From Endocalyx cinctus (taxonomy: Eukaryota > Ascomycota > Sordariomycetes > Amphisphaeriales > Apiosporaceae): a stretch of DNA of 64,000 bases. Position numbers and translations under genes: made by a program. Each line of letters begins with the position of its first letter. The first letter of the stretch is position 1. Under the pieces are notes generated by a model. That model saw only the letters and a list, made by a program, of their open reading frames with translations. It was not told where the DNA came from and ran no database searches. Shown here piece by piece: positions 1 to 11,000 of this stretch. Location of the stretch: the NCBI GenBank assembly GCA_001600455.1, contig BCKC01000004.1, forward strand, positions 434,001-498,000, written 5' to 3'.

Positions 1-495
1 CTCATCGTAAGAAAGGAAGTATACTACCTAGAATTTATCGTAATTGCACAGCTCCTGAAATTTAATTGACCATCAGGCAACGAAATCGTCTCTGACTACA
101 TGGCATCATTATATCGACGCACCCGCATATCTCAAGTTACATGACAGTGAATTTTTTTTTTTTTTTTTTTTTTTAAAAAAAAGAGTGCAACTAAACGGAA
201 ATCGGGAGAGCATCCTGCGTAGGTGCCCCAGGCAAGGGTCAGGCTTTTTCACCGCCATGCAAGAACGATCTACGCCTACCCCTAGCCTAGCTCTGATGCC
301 CCGCTTGTACGTTCTAGTGTAGTATACTCATAGGCCACCACCATGTTGCCCTAAGCCATATTTAATTAATCAAGACATGCTGATAAGCTTTACATATACC
401 CTGTACCGCTTTGAAAAGACCTTAATTTTTTCCAGTTAATTTAGAGTGCTTTATTGAAGAAATAAGCACAAGCCTTATTTAATAAGCCCGGTAAT
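1..495. other. Non-coding flank with poly-T tract
   Basis: No gene model is supported here. The stretch holds a homopolymer tract (about 22 T followed by A-rich sequence near 153-182) and AT-rich sequence that serves as the upstream region of the BTB gene starting at 496. Confidence 0.5.
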
Positions 496-1373
496 ATGGC
501 GTTCAAAGAGCTGAAACAAGGCTTAAAGAAGTATTTTACCTTCTCGTCCATATTAGAGCTTTTATGTTAACTCAGCCTTTATTAGGCTTTACTCTAGTGG
601 AGATTACTCCGATCTTGTCATCTCTTGTGGCGGGAAAGAACATCGAGTTCATAGGGCCCTTGTGTGTCCGCGGTCCGAATTTTTCGCAGCAGCTTGCAGA
701 GATTTTAGAGTTAGCAACGAGAATCAGTTATACATACATATATATATATATATATTAACTCTTTACCTAGGAAGAAGGCAAGCAAGTAATCGACCTTTCG
801 GATGACGATCCCAAGGCTGTTGAAACTATGGTCTACTATCTTTATCACACCGACTATAATACCCCTGGCACATCGAGCGACCAAATCCATATCGGAAAAG
901 ATGAAAACGCTGAAGCACTGATGCCGATGCTTACCGCGGACACCGCCGGCGATTTGACTAGAGAGGCATCGACGAACGCTACGCTTGATGAAGTAGCAGT
1001 AGACTTCATCTTATCCACGCCAATGCCGCCAACCGTTTCCTCTCACCTAATTCTCCACGCGGCCGTCTACTCCCTCGCCGAGAAATACACCATCCGTCGG
1101 CTTAAGAGGCTCGCACTTAAGAAATTCACGAGGACAGCAACACAAAATTGGGACACTGACGACTTTTTGGTGGCAGCAAAGCAGGCGTATGTATCTACAG
1201 CAGTGACCGACCGGGGGTTGAGGGATGTCGTAGTAAATATCTTGCATCAGCATCCTGATTTACTCGATAAAGAGGGGACGCAGATCATTTTGAAGGAGTT
1301 GAATATGTTAGCATATGACCTTGTTATGTACGCACATCGCTTGAATTCCTCTGCAGGATTGTTAAAAAAGTAA
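496..1373 (+). CDS. BTB/POZ domain protein (copy 1)
   Basis: A three-exon gene: 496-530, 586-709 and 771-1373, joining in frame to about 253 residues. The N-terminal third is a fungal BTB/POZ domain. Residues after the first intron read LYSSGDYSDLVISCGGKEH, then HRALVCPRSEFFAAACRDF, and the third exon opens with EGKQVIDLSDDDPKAVE followed by a YLYHTDY motif. BTB domains dimerise and often serve as adaptors for cullin-3 ubiquitin ligases or for transcriptional regulation; no second domain is recognisable in the acidic middle and helical C-terminus, which is usual for these short fungal BTB proteins. Both introns (55 and 61 bp) have GT-AG ends. The gene faces a paralogue on the other strand, with only 16 bp between stop codons. 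The target is unknown. Confidence 0.85.
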
Positions 1374-1389
1374 AGATCGTTTCAGTAAA

Positions 1390-2191
1390 TTAATAGTCTA
1401 CGCTTGAACTAGCAATCATCTCGTCACCTAAGTGTTTGTGTATAGACATCAGTAAATCATAAGTGAGCATGCTTAATTCCCTCAGAACCATCTGTGTCTC
1501 CTCTTTATCGAGTAACTCGGGATGTTTATGGAGGGTGGTTATTACGATATCTCTCAACCCTCGGTCGGCCTCGATCGTAGACACATACGCCTCTCGTGCA
1601 GCCTCCAGGAAGTCATGTGCCACCCAATTCTCCGCAGCGGCCGTCTTGAACTTCTCAAGCGCAAGGGTCTTCAGTCCGCAGATGTTGTATTTCTCCGCGA
1701 GAGAGTACACCATGACATGGAGTACAAGGCTGGAAGGCGCCAGGTACTCTTCGCTAATGCCAAGATCCGCATCCTCGGTGGACTCCCGGGCGAGCTCTTC
1801 GGGCGATTTGACATTATAATCGAGGTGGTAAAAGTAATACACCATTATTTCGACGGCCCGGGGATCATCATCTGGCAGATCAACATGCCCCTCGCGCCCT
1901 TCCTAAATAATTATGTTAGAAAATCGTGTGGTGCGCAAGGCGATTTAACCGACCTTGAAGTTTTCACGACAAGCTGCCGCAAAAAAGTCTGACCGTGGGC
2001 ACACAAGAGCCTTATGCACTCGAAAACGACTCTTATCGCAGGATATTGTAAGATCCGAGTACTCCTCACTCGAATAAAGCCTGACGATTTCGCTTGTTAG
2101 CATTTGTATTGTCGAATTGGTAAAAACAGAAGCTTAAATACATTTTCAAGGAGCCCGCCAGGTCTACGGTTAGTTCGTCGCTTTCGTCCAT
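1390..2191 (-). CDS. BTB/POZ domain protein (copy 2)
   Basis: Paralogue of the gene at 496-1373, on the opposite strand. Exons from 5' to 3' are 2191-2142, 2080-1954 and 1902-1390, in frame, about 229 residues. It has the same intron positions and phases as copy 1. BTB landmarks are SSEEYSDLTISC, RVHKALVCPRSDFFAAACRE and EGHVDLPDDDPRAVEIMVYY. Its C-terminal half (LVLHVMVYSLAEKYNICGLK, then LLDKEETQMVLRELSM) is close to copy 1. Compared with copy 1, the insert after the YFYHLDY motif is about 30 residues shorter. The conserved exon structure supports a gene duplication, after which the pair ended up convergent. Function is as for copy 1: an adaptor-type protein with unknown partner. Confidence 0.85.
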
Positions 2192-2935
2192 ATTGAGCGA
2201 GGGCTGAGTTACAGGGCAAGTTACCGGCGATTGCGTTGTGCTCTGGCAATTTCCCGGAATCAGGTCGGGGAAGGCTTGGGCCGCATGTGAATCACTTAAA
2301 AAAACATGCTCTTCCAGTAGTTCTTTTAGGATGCCGACCAGGTTCGGGTGCCAGAACCGGTGACTCGTTGGGGCGTAGTTGTTTACGACGTCTTGAATCT
2401 TGCTTTTCTTCCGTAATTGCCAATTATTCCCCCTGGAGAAAATTGGCTTCCAGGAAAGGTAAACTTCTCGTCGGACAGCTGTAGAGTATTCCATAGTGAA
2501 GGGCTTGGCATGGAAGGAAGTTAACTACCTAAAGGGCTAGCTACACTACTTGCAGACTGAAAAAATCCGGTCGGCAACGTAGCGTACGCGTTATTATTAA
2601 ACCAGCGATTTACCTTTATTACCTTCAAGCTCTCGTGTTAGGAGTCTATAAAGGTCTCGCGGTGCCCGTAACTAATTTAAGAGACCCGTTAAGGTGATTT
2701 GTCTACCGAGAAATAAATTACTAATAACCCTAAGCAGAAACGGTCGAACATGCGACCGAAGCCGAGAACTAGGATACCAATGGCTCAGGTTTGCGAAAGG
2801 AAACGAACAGAGGCCTAAGAAAACTGAAGCACTTTAATGTACGTATCTTCCCCACTTAAAACTAGAGCACAAAAAACTAAATTTAGAGACCTAATTATGG
2901 TAAAGACTAGTGCCTAGATCTACCGTAAACTAACT
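2192..2935. other. AT-rich intergenic stretch
   Basis: No coding region is supported. It holds the upstream region of BTB copy 2 and AT-rich sequence without recognisable motifs, leading into a decayed HET-like fragment. Confidence 0.4.
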
Positions 2936-3260
2936 AATAAGGAAGTTATAAACAAAAGTCCATTGCATAAAGGAGCGCTTAATAAAAAATATAATTGGTT
3001 AAACATTTCTAGGATTATTACGTCTCGTTTGAAATAAAACGTAAAAGAACGTATAATACGTTAAACGATTTTCCGTTTCTACCTACCGTTTTGGTTGGTT
3101 CAATGGCTGCAGTTTTCTGCTGTAAAGCCCCCTGGATTCGACAGCTGTTGAACCAAGGAGACCAGACTTATTCAGGAACTCATCCCCGGGAGAACCAGAA
3201 AACGGTTGGGTCGGCTGACTAAGCTTAAAACGGAACGGAGGCGCTGCCCCACTTTCGACC
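2936..3260 (+). pseudogene. Decayed fragment related to the HNWD gene 5' region
   Basis: This stretch is alignable by eye to 14197-14470, immediately upstream of and into the HET-domain exon of the HNWD gene. Shared landmarks are the AAAAGTCCATTGCATAAA box, GGTTAAAC.TTTCTAGGATTATT, CCCTGGATTCGAC, GTTGAACCAAGGAGACCAG and the codons for a QEL motif. After that point this copy has lost a short segment and continues with sequence corresponding to AACAGGCAACGGTTAGG in the other copy. It has no open frame across the homology. The differences are mostly transitions, as expected from RIP, but I did not count them. It is either a relic of a second HET/NLR gene or a dispersed repeat that carries the end of one. 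Confidence 0.5.
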
Positions 3261-4070
3261 ATTTTCCGTTTCTTATTTTTTATATCGTAAGCGCTGGTAA
3301 GGACTTTGGCTGCTTTATACATATTAGTGTTCGTACTTTCGTCGACTTTATTAACTCGAGATAGATATTTTTAATTATATACTTCTTTAACGAATAAGGA
3401 AGAAGATGGGAAGAGGGGAGGAGTAAGTGATATCCTGTAACGATATTTAGTAGCTGAGTGGGTGATGTACGATTAATTATGAATTATAAATAGTATAGTT
3501 ACTGAATTATTTTAATCTAGTATTAGCTGTAACGCGATAGCGTATGGTGGGGTTAATTAATATTTACGCTATAGTGACTAGATGCACGCCATAATCAGTA
3601 GTAAAGCTACCTAATACTACTAAAAGATGGCCAGAAAACACACTTAACTAATACTAGAGCGGGACTATTGGGCAGAGAATCCACATAAATGGTAACATGC
3701 GGGAGTCTTCGTAAATTTATATGGCATACGTACCCACGCGATAGATAAGAAAAAGTTACACAATAGTAAGATATTCAACATTAGCCCAGAAATATAATAT
3801 ATAGCTTTTGACAGCGTCCTCGTACAAATTTATATATTAAATTCACAAAACCTACAAATGCTAGCAAGATCATAGACAGGACTTTATCTGAAAAGGAGAA
3901 GTTGTCCAGTAAGAGTAAGAGAAAACGCAGGCCGGGGGGATAATTCAACTATTAGAAATATAACGGCATGGAAAGCTAGAGTGTTTAAATTATCATATTG
4001 ACTTTGAATATTAAGTTCTTGATTATTATAGAATTCTAAAAATTTATAGTTACTCGATTCGATGACTTGT
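3261..4070. other. AT-rich gene-poor stretch
   Basis: Very AT-rich sequence with many in-frame stops in all frames. No gene, repeat boundary or RNA gene was recognised. Confidence 0.4.
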
Positions 4071-4073
4071 TAT

Positions 4074-4435
4074 TTTCCAAGAGGTTGACGGAACAGGCGA
4101 GGTCTCTGGAAAAGGACATCCGTCGTGGAACTTGGTGATCGGCGCGCCCTTCGGCTGTCTCCAGAAGAGTGACTACCACCCGTGGATCCGCATCATCACC
4201 GACACGCTGGAGCAGGGCGCGTACATGCAGGCGCTGACCCGGATCGTGGGGCGCGCGCCTGCTGATCGTCGCCGGCTCCGAGACGACGGCGACCCTGCTC
4301 ACCGGCGCCACGTACCTGCTCGCCAGCCACCCGGACCACATGCGCAAGCTCGTGCACGAGGTCCGCTCCGGCTTCGCCTCCGAGGCCGAGATCACCCTCA
4401 CCTCCGTCGGCAAACTCTCCTACATGCTCGCCTGA
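4074..4435 (+). pseudogene. Cytochrome P450 relic
   Basis: A GC-rich island in AT-rich surroundings encodes separated pieces of a fungal class II P450, of the type of CYP65-like (isotrichodermin C-15 hydroxylase-like) enzymes. One frame reads APFGCLQKSDYHPWIR then ITDTLEQGAYMQALTRIVG. After a frame change the I-helix follows, LLIVAGSETTATLLTGATYL, with the conserved AGxxTT, then a J-helix-like ASHPDHMRKLVHEVR and KLSYMLA before a stop. The segments between helices E/F and I, and everything after helix K (ExxR, heme loop), are absent, so no functional enzyme is made. The base composition differs sharply from its neighbourhood and lacks RIP-type decay, which suggests a recent or protected fragment. 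Confidence 0.75.
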
Positions 4436-4439
4436 AACT

Positions 4440-4927
4440 TTCTTCTAGAGCTGCTATGATACCGTAACCTTAGAGTTCGCGACTACAACTCTTAGCTAAG
4501 ACTATGATAAACTATTTAAGGTGGTTATCTGTACTAGCTGTATCCTATGGTTATCTTTTCGTATTATGGAAAGAAAGCCGTCTTAGTTCTAGTTCTCATA
4601 CGATTCTGCAGTATCTTGTGTTGCATAGTTAAGTAACTCCTCTATGGCTAACATATTAAGTTACCTTAAAATATAACTCGCTAAGTATATCTAACTACTC
4701 GGAGTTACACCGGTAACTAGAGAGGGAAGAGTATTGTGATTGAATACCAGGAGTTATTTAATATAAACCCAGGAAACTTCGTTGAGTAACTACAGTCTCG
4801 AACTTTATCTCCTTAATTAATATTGGAACATAAGTGCTGCTGGCAACTAGTTCCTAATTGAATGTGACAAGCGGTAGAGAAAGAGAACAAAAAACAAAGA
4901 CTAAGTTGTACATTATAATTCTGAATC
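4440..4927. other. AT-rich intergenic stretch
   Basis: No gene recognised. Plain AT-rich sequence between the P450 relic and the small cysteine-rich reading frame. Confidence 0.4.
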
Positions 4928-5188
4928 TCAGCAGCCATCGCAATCATTGCATCCATCGCAGCAGCAGCCCCCGGAGTCCGTCTCCGAGTTGGCGTCGCTG
5001 GCGCGGTGCTCGTCCAGTTTCATGGCCCCGACGCCCCCGCCGCTCGTGGGCAAGATGTCCGCTCGTGAAATGTCAGCCATTGCGATATCGGCCAGTCCGC
5101 CCCGGAGCGTAGGCATGTAGGTCGGAGACGGCTGTGTGATGATGACACCCGAGCTGGACCCTTGCTGCTGAACCTCGAGGTGACTCAT
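4928..5188 (-). CDS. Small protein with cysteine-rich C-terminus
   Basis: An 86-residue frame on the minus strand, ATG at 5188. The body is polar, with Gln/Ser/Gly-rich and acidic parts and no signal peptide or membrane segment. The last 14 residues are GGCCCDGCNDCDGC, six cysteines in a compact pattern that could bind a metal or be palmitoylated. The GC-rich, non-repetitive composition against an AT-rich background, together with this biased tail, suggests a real gene. I do not recognise the family and give no function. No intron is needed. Confidence 0.5.
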   Translation of the reverse strand: MSHLEVQQQGSSSGVIITQPSPTYMPTLRGGLADIAMADISRADILPTSGGGVGAMKLDEHRASDANSETDSGGCCCDGCNDCDGC

Positions 5189-8043
5189 TGCCTTGGTGTG
5201 GAAGGGAAAGGGTAATTAGGCTTCTAAGTATTGCTTATGCTAGACTTGGGACTCGAGGCTTGATTGTATCCTGATGTTGATGGTGCGGGTTAAGCATGTG
5301 GTTGGAGTCACGCTGTGTCGCAGAGTGGAGAATATCTAAGATCAAATAAGGTGATGAGAAGAGCAGTTCTGTTTTGTCGGTACACGCGGTGATTAACGTA
5401 CCAGTTGGGTGTATTATATATAAGTTTATTGGATAGGAGGAAGACGTTCTGGGACGAGGTGTGTGGTTCCGTTGATTTGAGTCAAACGGCCAGGCGAGAT
5501 TTTCCTAAATATATACTATTGAACGTACTATCCTTCATCTCTCTCCCCTGGTTTCTGGCCCTTCGAACGTGCTTAGCTTGCATCTAGACGTGATCGAAAG
5601 AAATGTAGGATATGGGGTAGTAGTCTGAAGCTGGTTAGACTAGATTTCACTGGCAAGAATGACCGAATGCAACCCCAAATCCTAGTCCCCCCCTCGCGTA
5701 AAGATTTGCTGGCTGGCTGGTGGCTGGCACGCATGCATCTCTGATCTTTCATTGACTTCTAGAATCAAGGCCAGGACGAGTCACAATGCAGCTCTGCACC
5801 GCTATCATCACAACTTCGCAAACACTTCCTAGATGGATAATCCATATATAATACGCCGTCCAATAGTCTTTGAAGAGGTCCTCAAACGCGCATATGGAGT
5901 TATTAAAACAGAGCCAAGGATGAAATTGGCTCCAGACAGCTCCCGGAAATACGATACCGCTATACCGGACTTCCTCTCAACTATAAATCGCATTCTCAGT
6001 AAAACTGTGACGGCCAAGACCGCCATCACAGTAATTAGGTAATATTATCTTTAATAATACTATTTAATCAACTATTTATTATCGAGTACCACCAGTATTA
6101 AACTTCGTTCCAGAGATGATGGTATGTAAATAGCATCAAAAATCATATTTACCTAGGTATTTAGTTGGTATATCTGGCTGAGATATCAACTTCCAATATT
6201 GTCGAGAACACTCTCACGGGACATCGGTCAGAAGATTGAATGTTAACATGGATTACAACCTTTCTTTGGCGGGCACTGTGTCAGGGGCAGGGTTCTGAGC
6301 AAGAGGCTTCGCAAGGCTTTCCATTTCGGTGCTTATCAGCCGAGCGTTACCTTTAGATATGGCCCTAGTTAGATTTACTGACCGATAAGACTCATTCTTT
6401 ATATAGGGCTTGCGGGACTCGTATCCTGTTATGACCTTCGGATCTAATCCTAGATCTAAGCTTTCGTATATCCGTTATAGACAACTTACAAATTAGTTGC
6501 GTTAGCGATCAAGGTCTGGTACGATTCTGTTAAGTAGGTAAGTGATAGGAATGCTGCGATATTTCCGTCTTGGTTCAGTATAGTGTATAGTTCTTCACGC
6601 TTTTAATAATAAAGCTTTAACTTAATTATTCTGTGGCATATGTCGTATTAGTAGAAATAAAATTAATATTTGGGTGTGGTTATGTCTGGACTAGTCATTT
6701 CGTTAGATATCGCGGTAAGATGCGTGTTGTATTGTTTCCAAGTCGCCTAGTTCTATGAATCTGTATACTCACATGTGAAGACAGAATACATGATGGTGTG
6801 GTCTTGTAAATGCTGACCAACGCCTGGCAAGTCAACAACCACCAATAAGTCCTTAATCCATTTTGGCCACCACCTGGTGAGGTACCAATAAGGTACCAAA
6901 TCTGTCCAATTTGACCAATAAGAACTGTTATATGTTGATTGAGCGATACGCCCTCAGTTTTTGAACCTTAACCTGTCGTGTTACCTCACAAGTCAGGTGG
7001 GGGTAGAGGTAATAGGTCAGTTAGTCGCCTACCTCCAATATATTGCACCATTCACTCAACAACTGCTCCGTACAATAGGCCCTATTATTTTTACAAGCAG
7101 AGTAGTAAATGCTACCACACTGATACGTTCCATTCTCGAGGGCTGGCACTAAAAAGGGCTGATATATGATATGTAGGTAGTAGTTTTAGGCTGCTAGGAA
7201 CGCAAGATGAGGATATCGAGTAATTTAGTTAGACGTAGACTAAATGGGGCTATTATTTTATGCCGCTCCAGAGGCTCGCTCGACTTATTATGATCTTACA
7301 CGAATTTTCAGGCTTCTACTTTTCTTTATGAGAAGAAAATGGCGTTCTTGATGCAGCTCTTGATGCAGAGAGGATGTTATCATAGCTACCATAGGATAAC
7401 TAGCTCAGAGATGCCCACTCCCTCCCACAACTACGAGTATGGTTATGCGACTGATAACCCCGACAAAGTAGTAGCTGTACTTGTATTCTCCTTCGTAATT
7501 AGGGTGATATTAGAACATGCTGTTTCTAAGATAACGATAGACCTTTGTATGTTGCACGACGCAATATTTTATTGAAAGTGCAGAAGTCAAGTCTTCTTTC
7601 AAAAAAAAAAAAAAAAAAAAAAAAAATTGCACAAGTTTCATTAGATTTGCATATGCAGGGTCATGCATTCTATGACCATAGCCTGCTTTTCTCTATTGAT
7701 TACAATGATAATCCCCTTGACCCCAGTTAATGGAATCTTTCAGCTTTACCCCTATTCTGGCATCCATAATCTTTTTCAGGGCTGTATCGCCTAAACGCGA
7801 TGTTGAGGTGATATTATATCAAACAAGCTGCGAGAGTCGAAGCAGAAGAGACTGCTAAATCGTGTATATATAGTGTCGTTAGCTTCTCTTCCTCATTCCC
7901 TCAAAGAATGGTTCTTACTTCATTCAGTCCAACACGCTCTTTTCTACTCCATTTGTTCACAGTCCTTCTCATCCCCGGAGATCAAAACCGACACCCAATT
8001 CGTATCAACCCACGCGTTGTCGGCACCGACTTCAACAACGATC
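5189..8043. other. Gene-poor stretch
   Basis: Nearly 2.9 kb without a convincing gene. Several short open frames (for example 5833-6042 and 7339-7575) show no recognisable domain, no neighbouring exon and no coding-like composition, and I do not call them. A poly-A run of about 26 lies at 7601-7626. The last 200 bp are the upstream region of the patatin gene, including a TATATATA element near 7865. Confidence 0.4.
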
Positions 8044-11000
8044 ATGTTACTGTCGTGTTGCGTATGCGGACGTTTCGTCAAGTCGTGGAAGTGCCTTCAG
8101 TGCGACGATGCATTCTGTGACGATTGCTGGCCAATACAGAGGCCTCATATGGTAAATATTATTTGACCTATCCCAAATTTTATCCAAGCCTGAATATTAA
8201 ACGACGGCGACACGTTAAATAAGAGCTCACTTTGTTATATGTAGCCAGGGAAAACTGGTATTGATGGGCGTCCCCACGAGAAGGCCGACGAAAACGTCAT
8301 ACAGCGTCTTGAGAGTCTATTTTCTCAGCCTACCAAAGCAGAGCAGGACATGAGACATCGCGTCGATGTCAATACAACCTGGTTTGGTGTAGACAAAGAG
8401 GCGAGCGAAACGTTCCTCAACCATTCGAATCGACTTAAAGATATCATGCAAGAGATCCCAACAGATTATCACCCTACAGGACGCTTCCCTCATATTGTCT
8501 CGTTTGTCGGGCACACCGGTACGTTTAGTAGACTTACCCTAGCGTCATCTTATTTTATCCCGATACTCATCGTTTTTCACCATCAGGGAGTGGGAAAAGC
8601 ACGCTGATCAAAATGTTGATTGACCGCGAGCAATCACGCGTTAATCATACGAATGTTCATTATTTGGCCCCGGTCCCCGGCCTCGTGGATGATGCCATAT
8701 CAACGACAGCGAACGTTCACTTATACTCTGACCCTGGTACCTCCTATGAAGACAAACCCCTCTTATACGCCGACTGCGAGGGTATGGCAGGCGGGGAGAA
8801 ATCTCCAAGGGGACTCGTAGCCGTTGTCAATGAAAAGGTGGAAGTCACCAGAAAGTTGACTAAAAATTACTCAAAAATTGTACCAACACAGCTCGGGAGG
8901 AAACTCATTTGGGCGGACGAACCTAGCAAGCAGTCACGCGAGTTTGCTGTTACTAGTCTTTTCCCTCGGATTTTGTACACCTTTTCCGACGTGGTAGTAT
9001 TTGTTTTGAGGAACTCTCGGTGAGTGGCTCATCATGTCTTCCAACTACATCTGCACAACATCTTTATCCTCGACCGCGCCGTTCCCTGTTCAATCAATTT
9101 CCGTGCTAACTTAGTTTTCCACTCAGGACGTTTGAATCCCAGGTCTTAAAACCGTTGATTAACTGGGCAGCGCAGTCGATCGACAAGTCAGTCAATCAGC
9201 CACAGGTGCCACATGTTATATTAGTGCTCAATGCTAGCGAAGCCAACATCGATGAAACCCAATGGGAGCCGAAACGAGCCACCGAGAAACTGATGAATGA
9301 TTATAAAGATTCGGTAAACAAAGTAGTGGATTTGATGGCAGTCAAGACAGATCTCGGGTCTGCAGCAAGTAAGATCCGTAACACAAAGGACCTCCTAGAA
9401 TACTTCTATTCGTCCGTTACCGTGGTTAGGATTCCCATGAAAGGACGGTATATGCAGATGGACAAACAAGTTGGGATTCTCCAGCAGATTATCAGAGCCA
9501 AATGTGATGAATCCTATAGGGTGAAGAAGTCGACCCGCATGGTTCTCAATTCAGAGCGACTTCAGCTGTACATTAATGCAGCATACGAGCATTTCTCGTT
9601 ACACCTGAACGAACCGTTCAATTTTGCTGAAGTCGCCCGTCGTTACACGCCAACGCCCCGTGACTTTGGCGACCATATTCTCAACCTCATCTCGTCAGTA
9701 TATAAGAAGAATATGACGACCGAGTCACTATTTGAGAAGCTCTGCCCACTCATCGCCTCGTGTGTCATCCTCGCTGCCATGAGAGATGAGACACAAGGTA
9801 AGTTATCCCATACTCTAGTTTACGAGTTGTTCATATAATAACTTACAACGCGAAGGGTCTTACTGTACTCTATTTCGTAGTATTTACGTACAACCTATCA
9901 GAAAAGCATTTCAAACATTTTTTTCTTGCAGGCTCCGCTGTTCTTTCAGCAGTGGCGAGTACCAGTGTGTCAATGTCAAAGATGGGCACAGGAAAGGTCA
10001 TCAAGCGGAAAATGGCAAGGTTTTGGCCAAAGGTGCTTTCCAGTCCGAATTCAACGATAGCTCTGAAATTGTTGAAGTCCTTGATCATTGGATAATGAAT
10101 CTCGAGCAGGAAATCGAGTGCTTAGCTCAGAAGCTGAAGAAGAAAATTGAATCTTTTCCTGATCGAGGTGGAGATGAAGCTATTCCTGTCAATTCGCTTC
10201 ACCGCGAAGTCCTAGCTGATTTCCACCACACCAACAGCGAAATCCTCTCCGACTTTAACAACAATCTCACTTGTCTATCATGTGTGCGAGCGATACCCGA
10301 GTATGTGCTTCCTTGCGGTCACATATTATGCAAAGCCTGCATTCAGGCATTTGGGCGGGACGAAGGCCAAGGTTTGTTTCAGTTGGACAGCTGCCCTCTT
10401 CACCCATTTCACTCAACCTATCCGAATCACCCGCACCACCACCGGTTTGACCCGGTCAAAATCCAGTTCAAACCGACCGGTGCTGGAGTGAGAATATTAT
10501 GCTTGGATGGGTAAGTTTCAGAAATTCACTATGGGACGGACAAAAACTAACTCGGATGAAAGGGGTGGAATTCGAGGAATTGTCGAACTGGTCCTACTTA
10601 AAGCTATACAAGAGGCACTGGGTAACCGCATTCCTATCCAGAACTTCTTCGACTTGATAGTTGGCACAAGGTTAGTCCCGCTTTAATCTAGACCGTCGCA
10701 TGTCTGACTGAAAATTTTAGCACCGGCGGAATCATCGCGCTGGCCCTAGGTGTCAAACGTATGAGTGTTGAGGACTGCACGAATAATTTCAGAGACCTTT
10801 GCAAAGACGCTTTCACACATCGTTTACTCAAACACGTGGGATTTATCGGCCATAAAAGCTACTACAAGTCGAAACCGTTGGAAGCAGCCTTAAAAAAAGT
10901 ATTTGACGAGCATTCTTTTCTCTTCGGCGATCGCCCGATCAAAAATGCTACAGCAATACGCGTCGCTGTCACCTCAACGGCCGCAAGCGACGACCGACCA

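Noticed and set aside
564..758. 64-codon frame with a Tyr-Ile repeat end
   Set aside because: Wrong frame of BTB exon two running into an intron TA repeat.
5833..6042. Overlapping open frames on both strands
   Set aside because: No domain, no neighbouring exon, AT-rich context.
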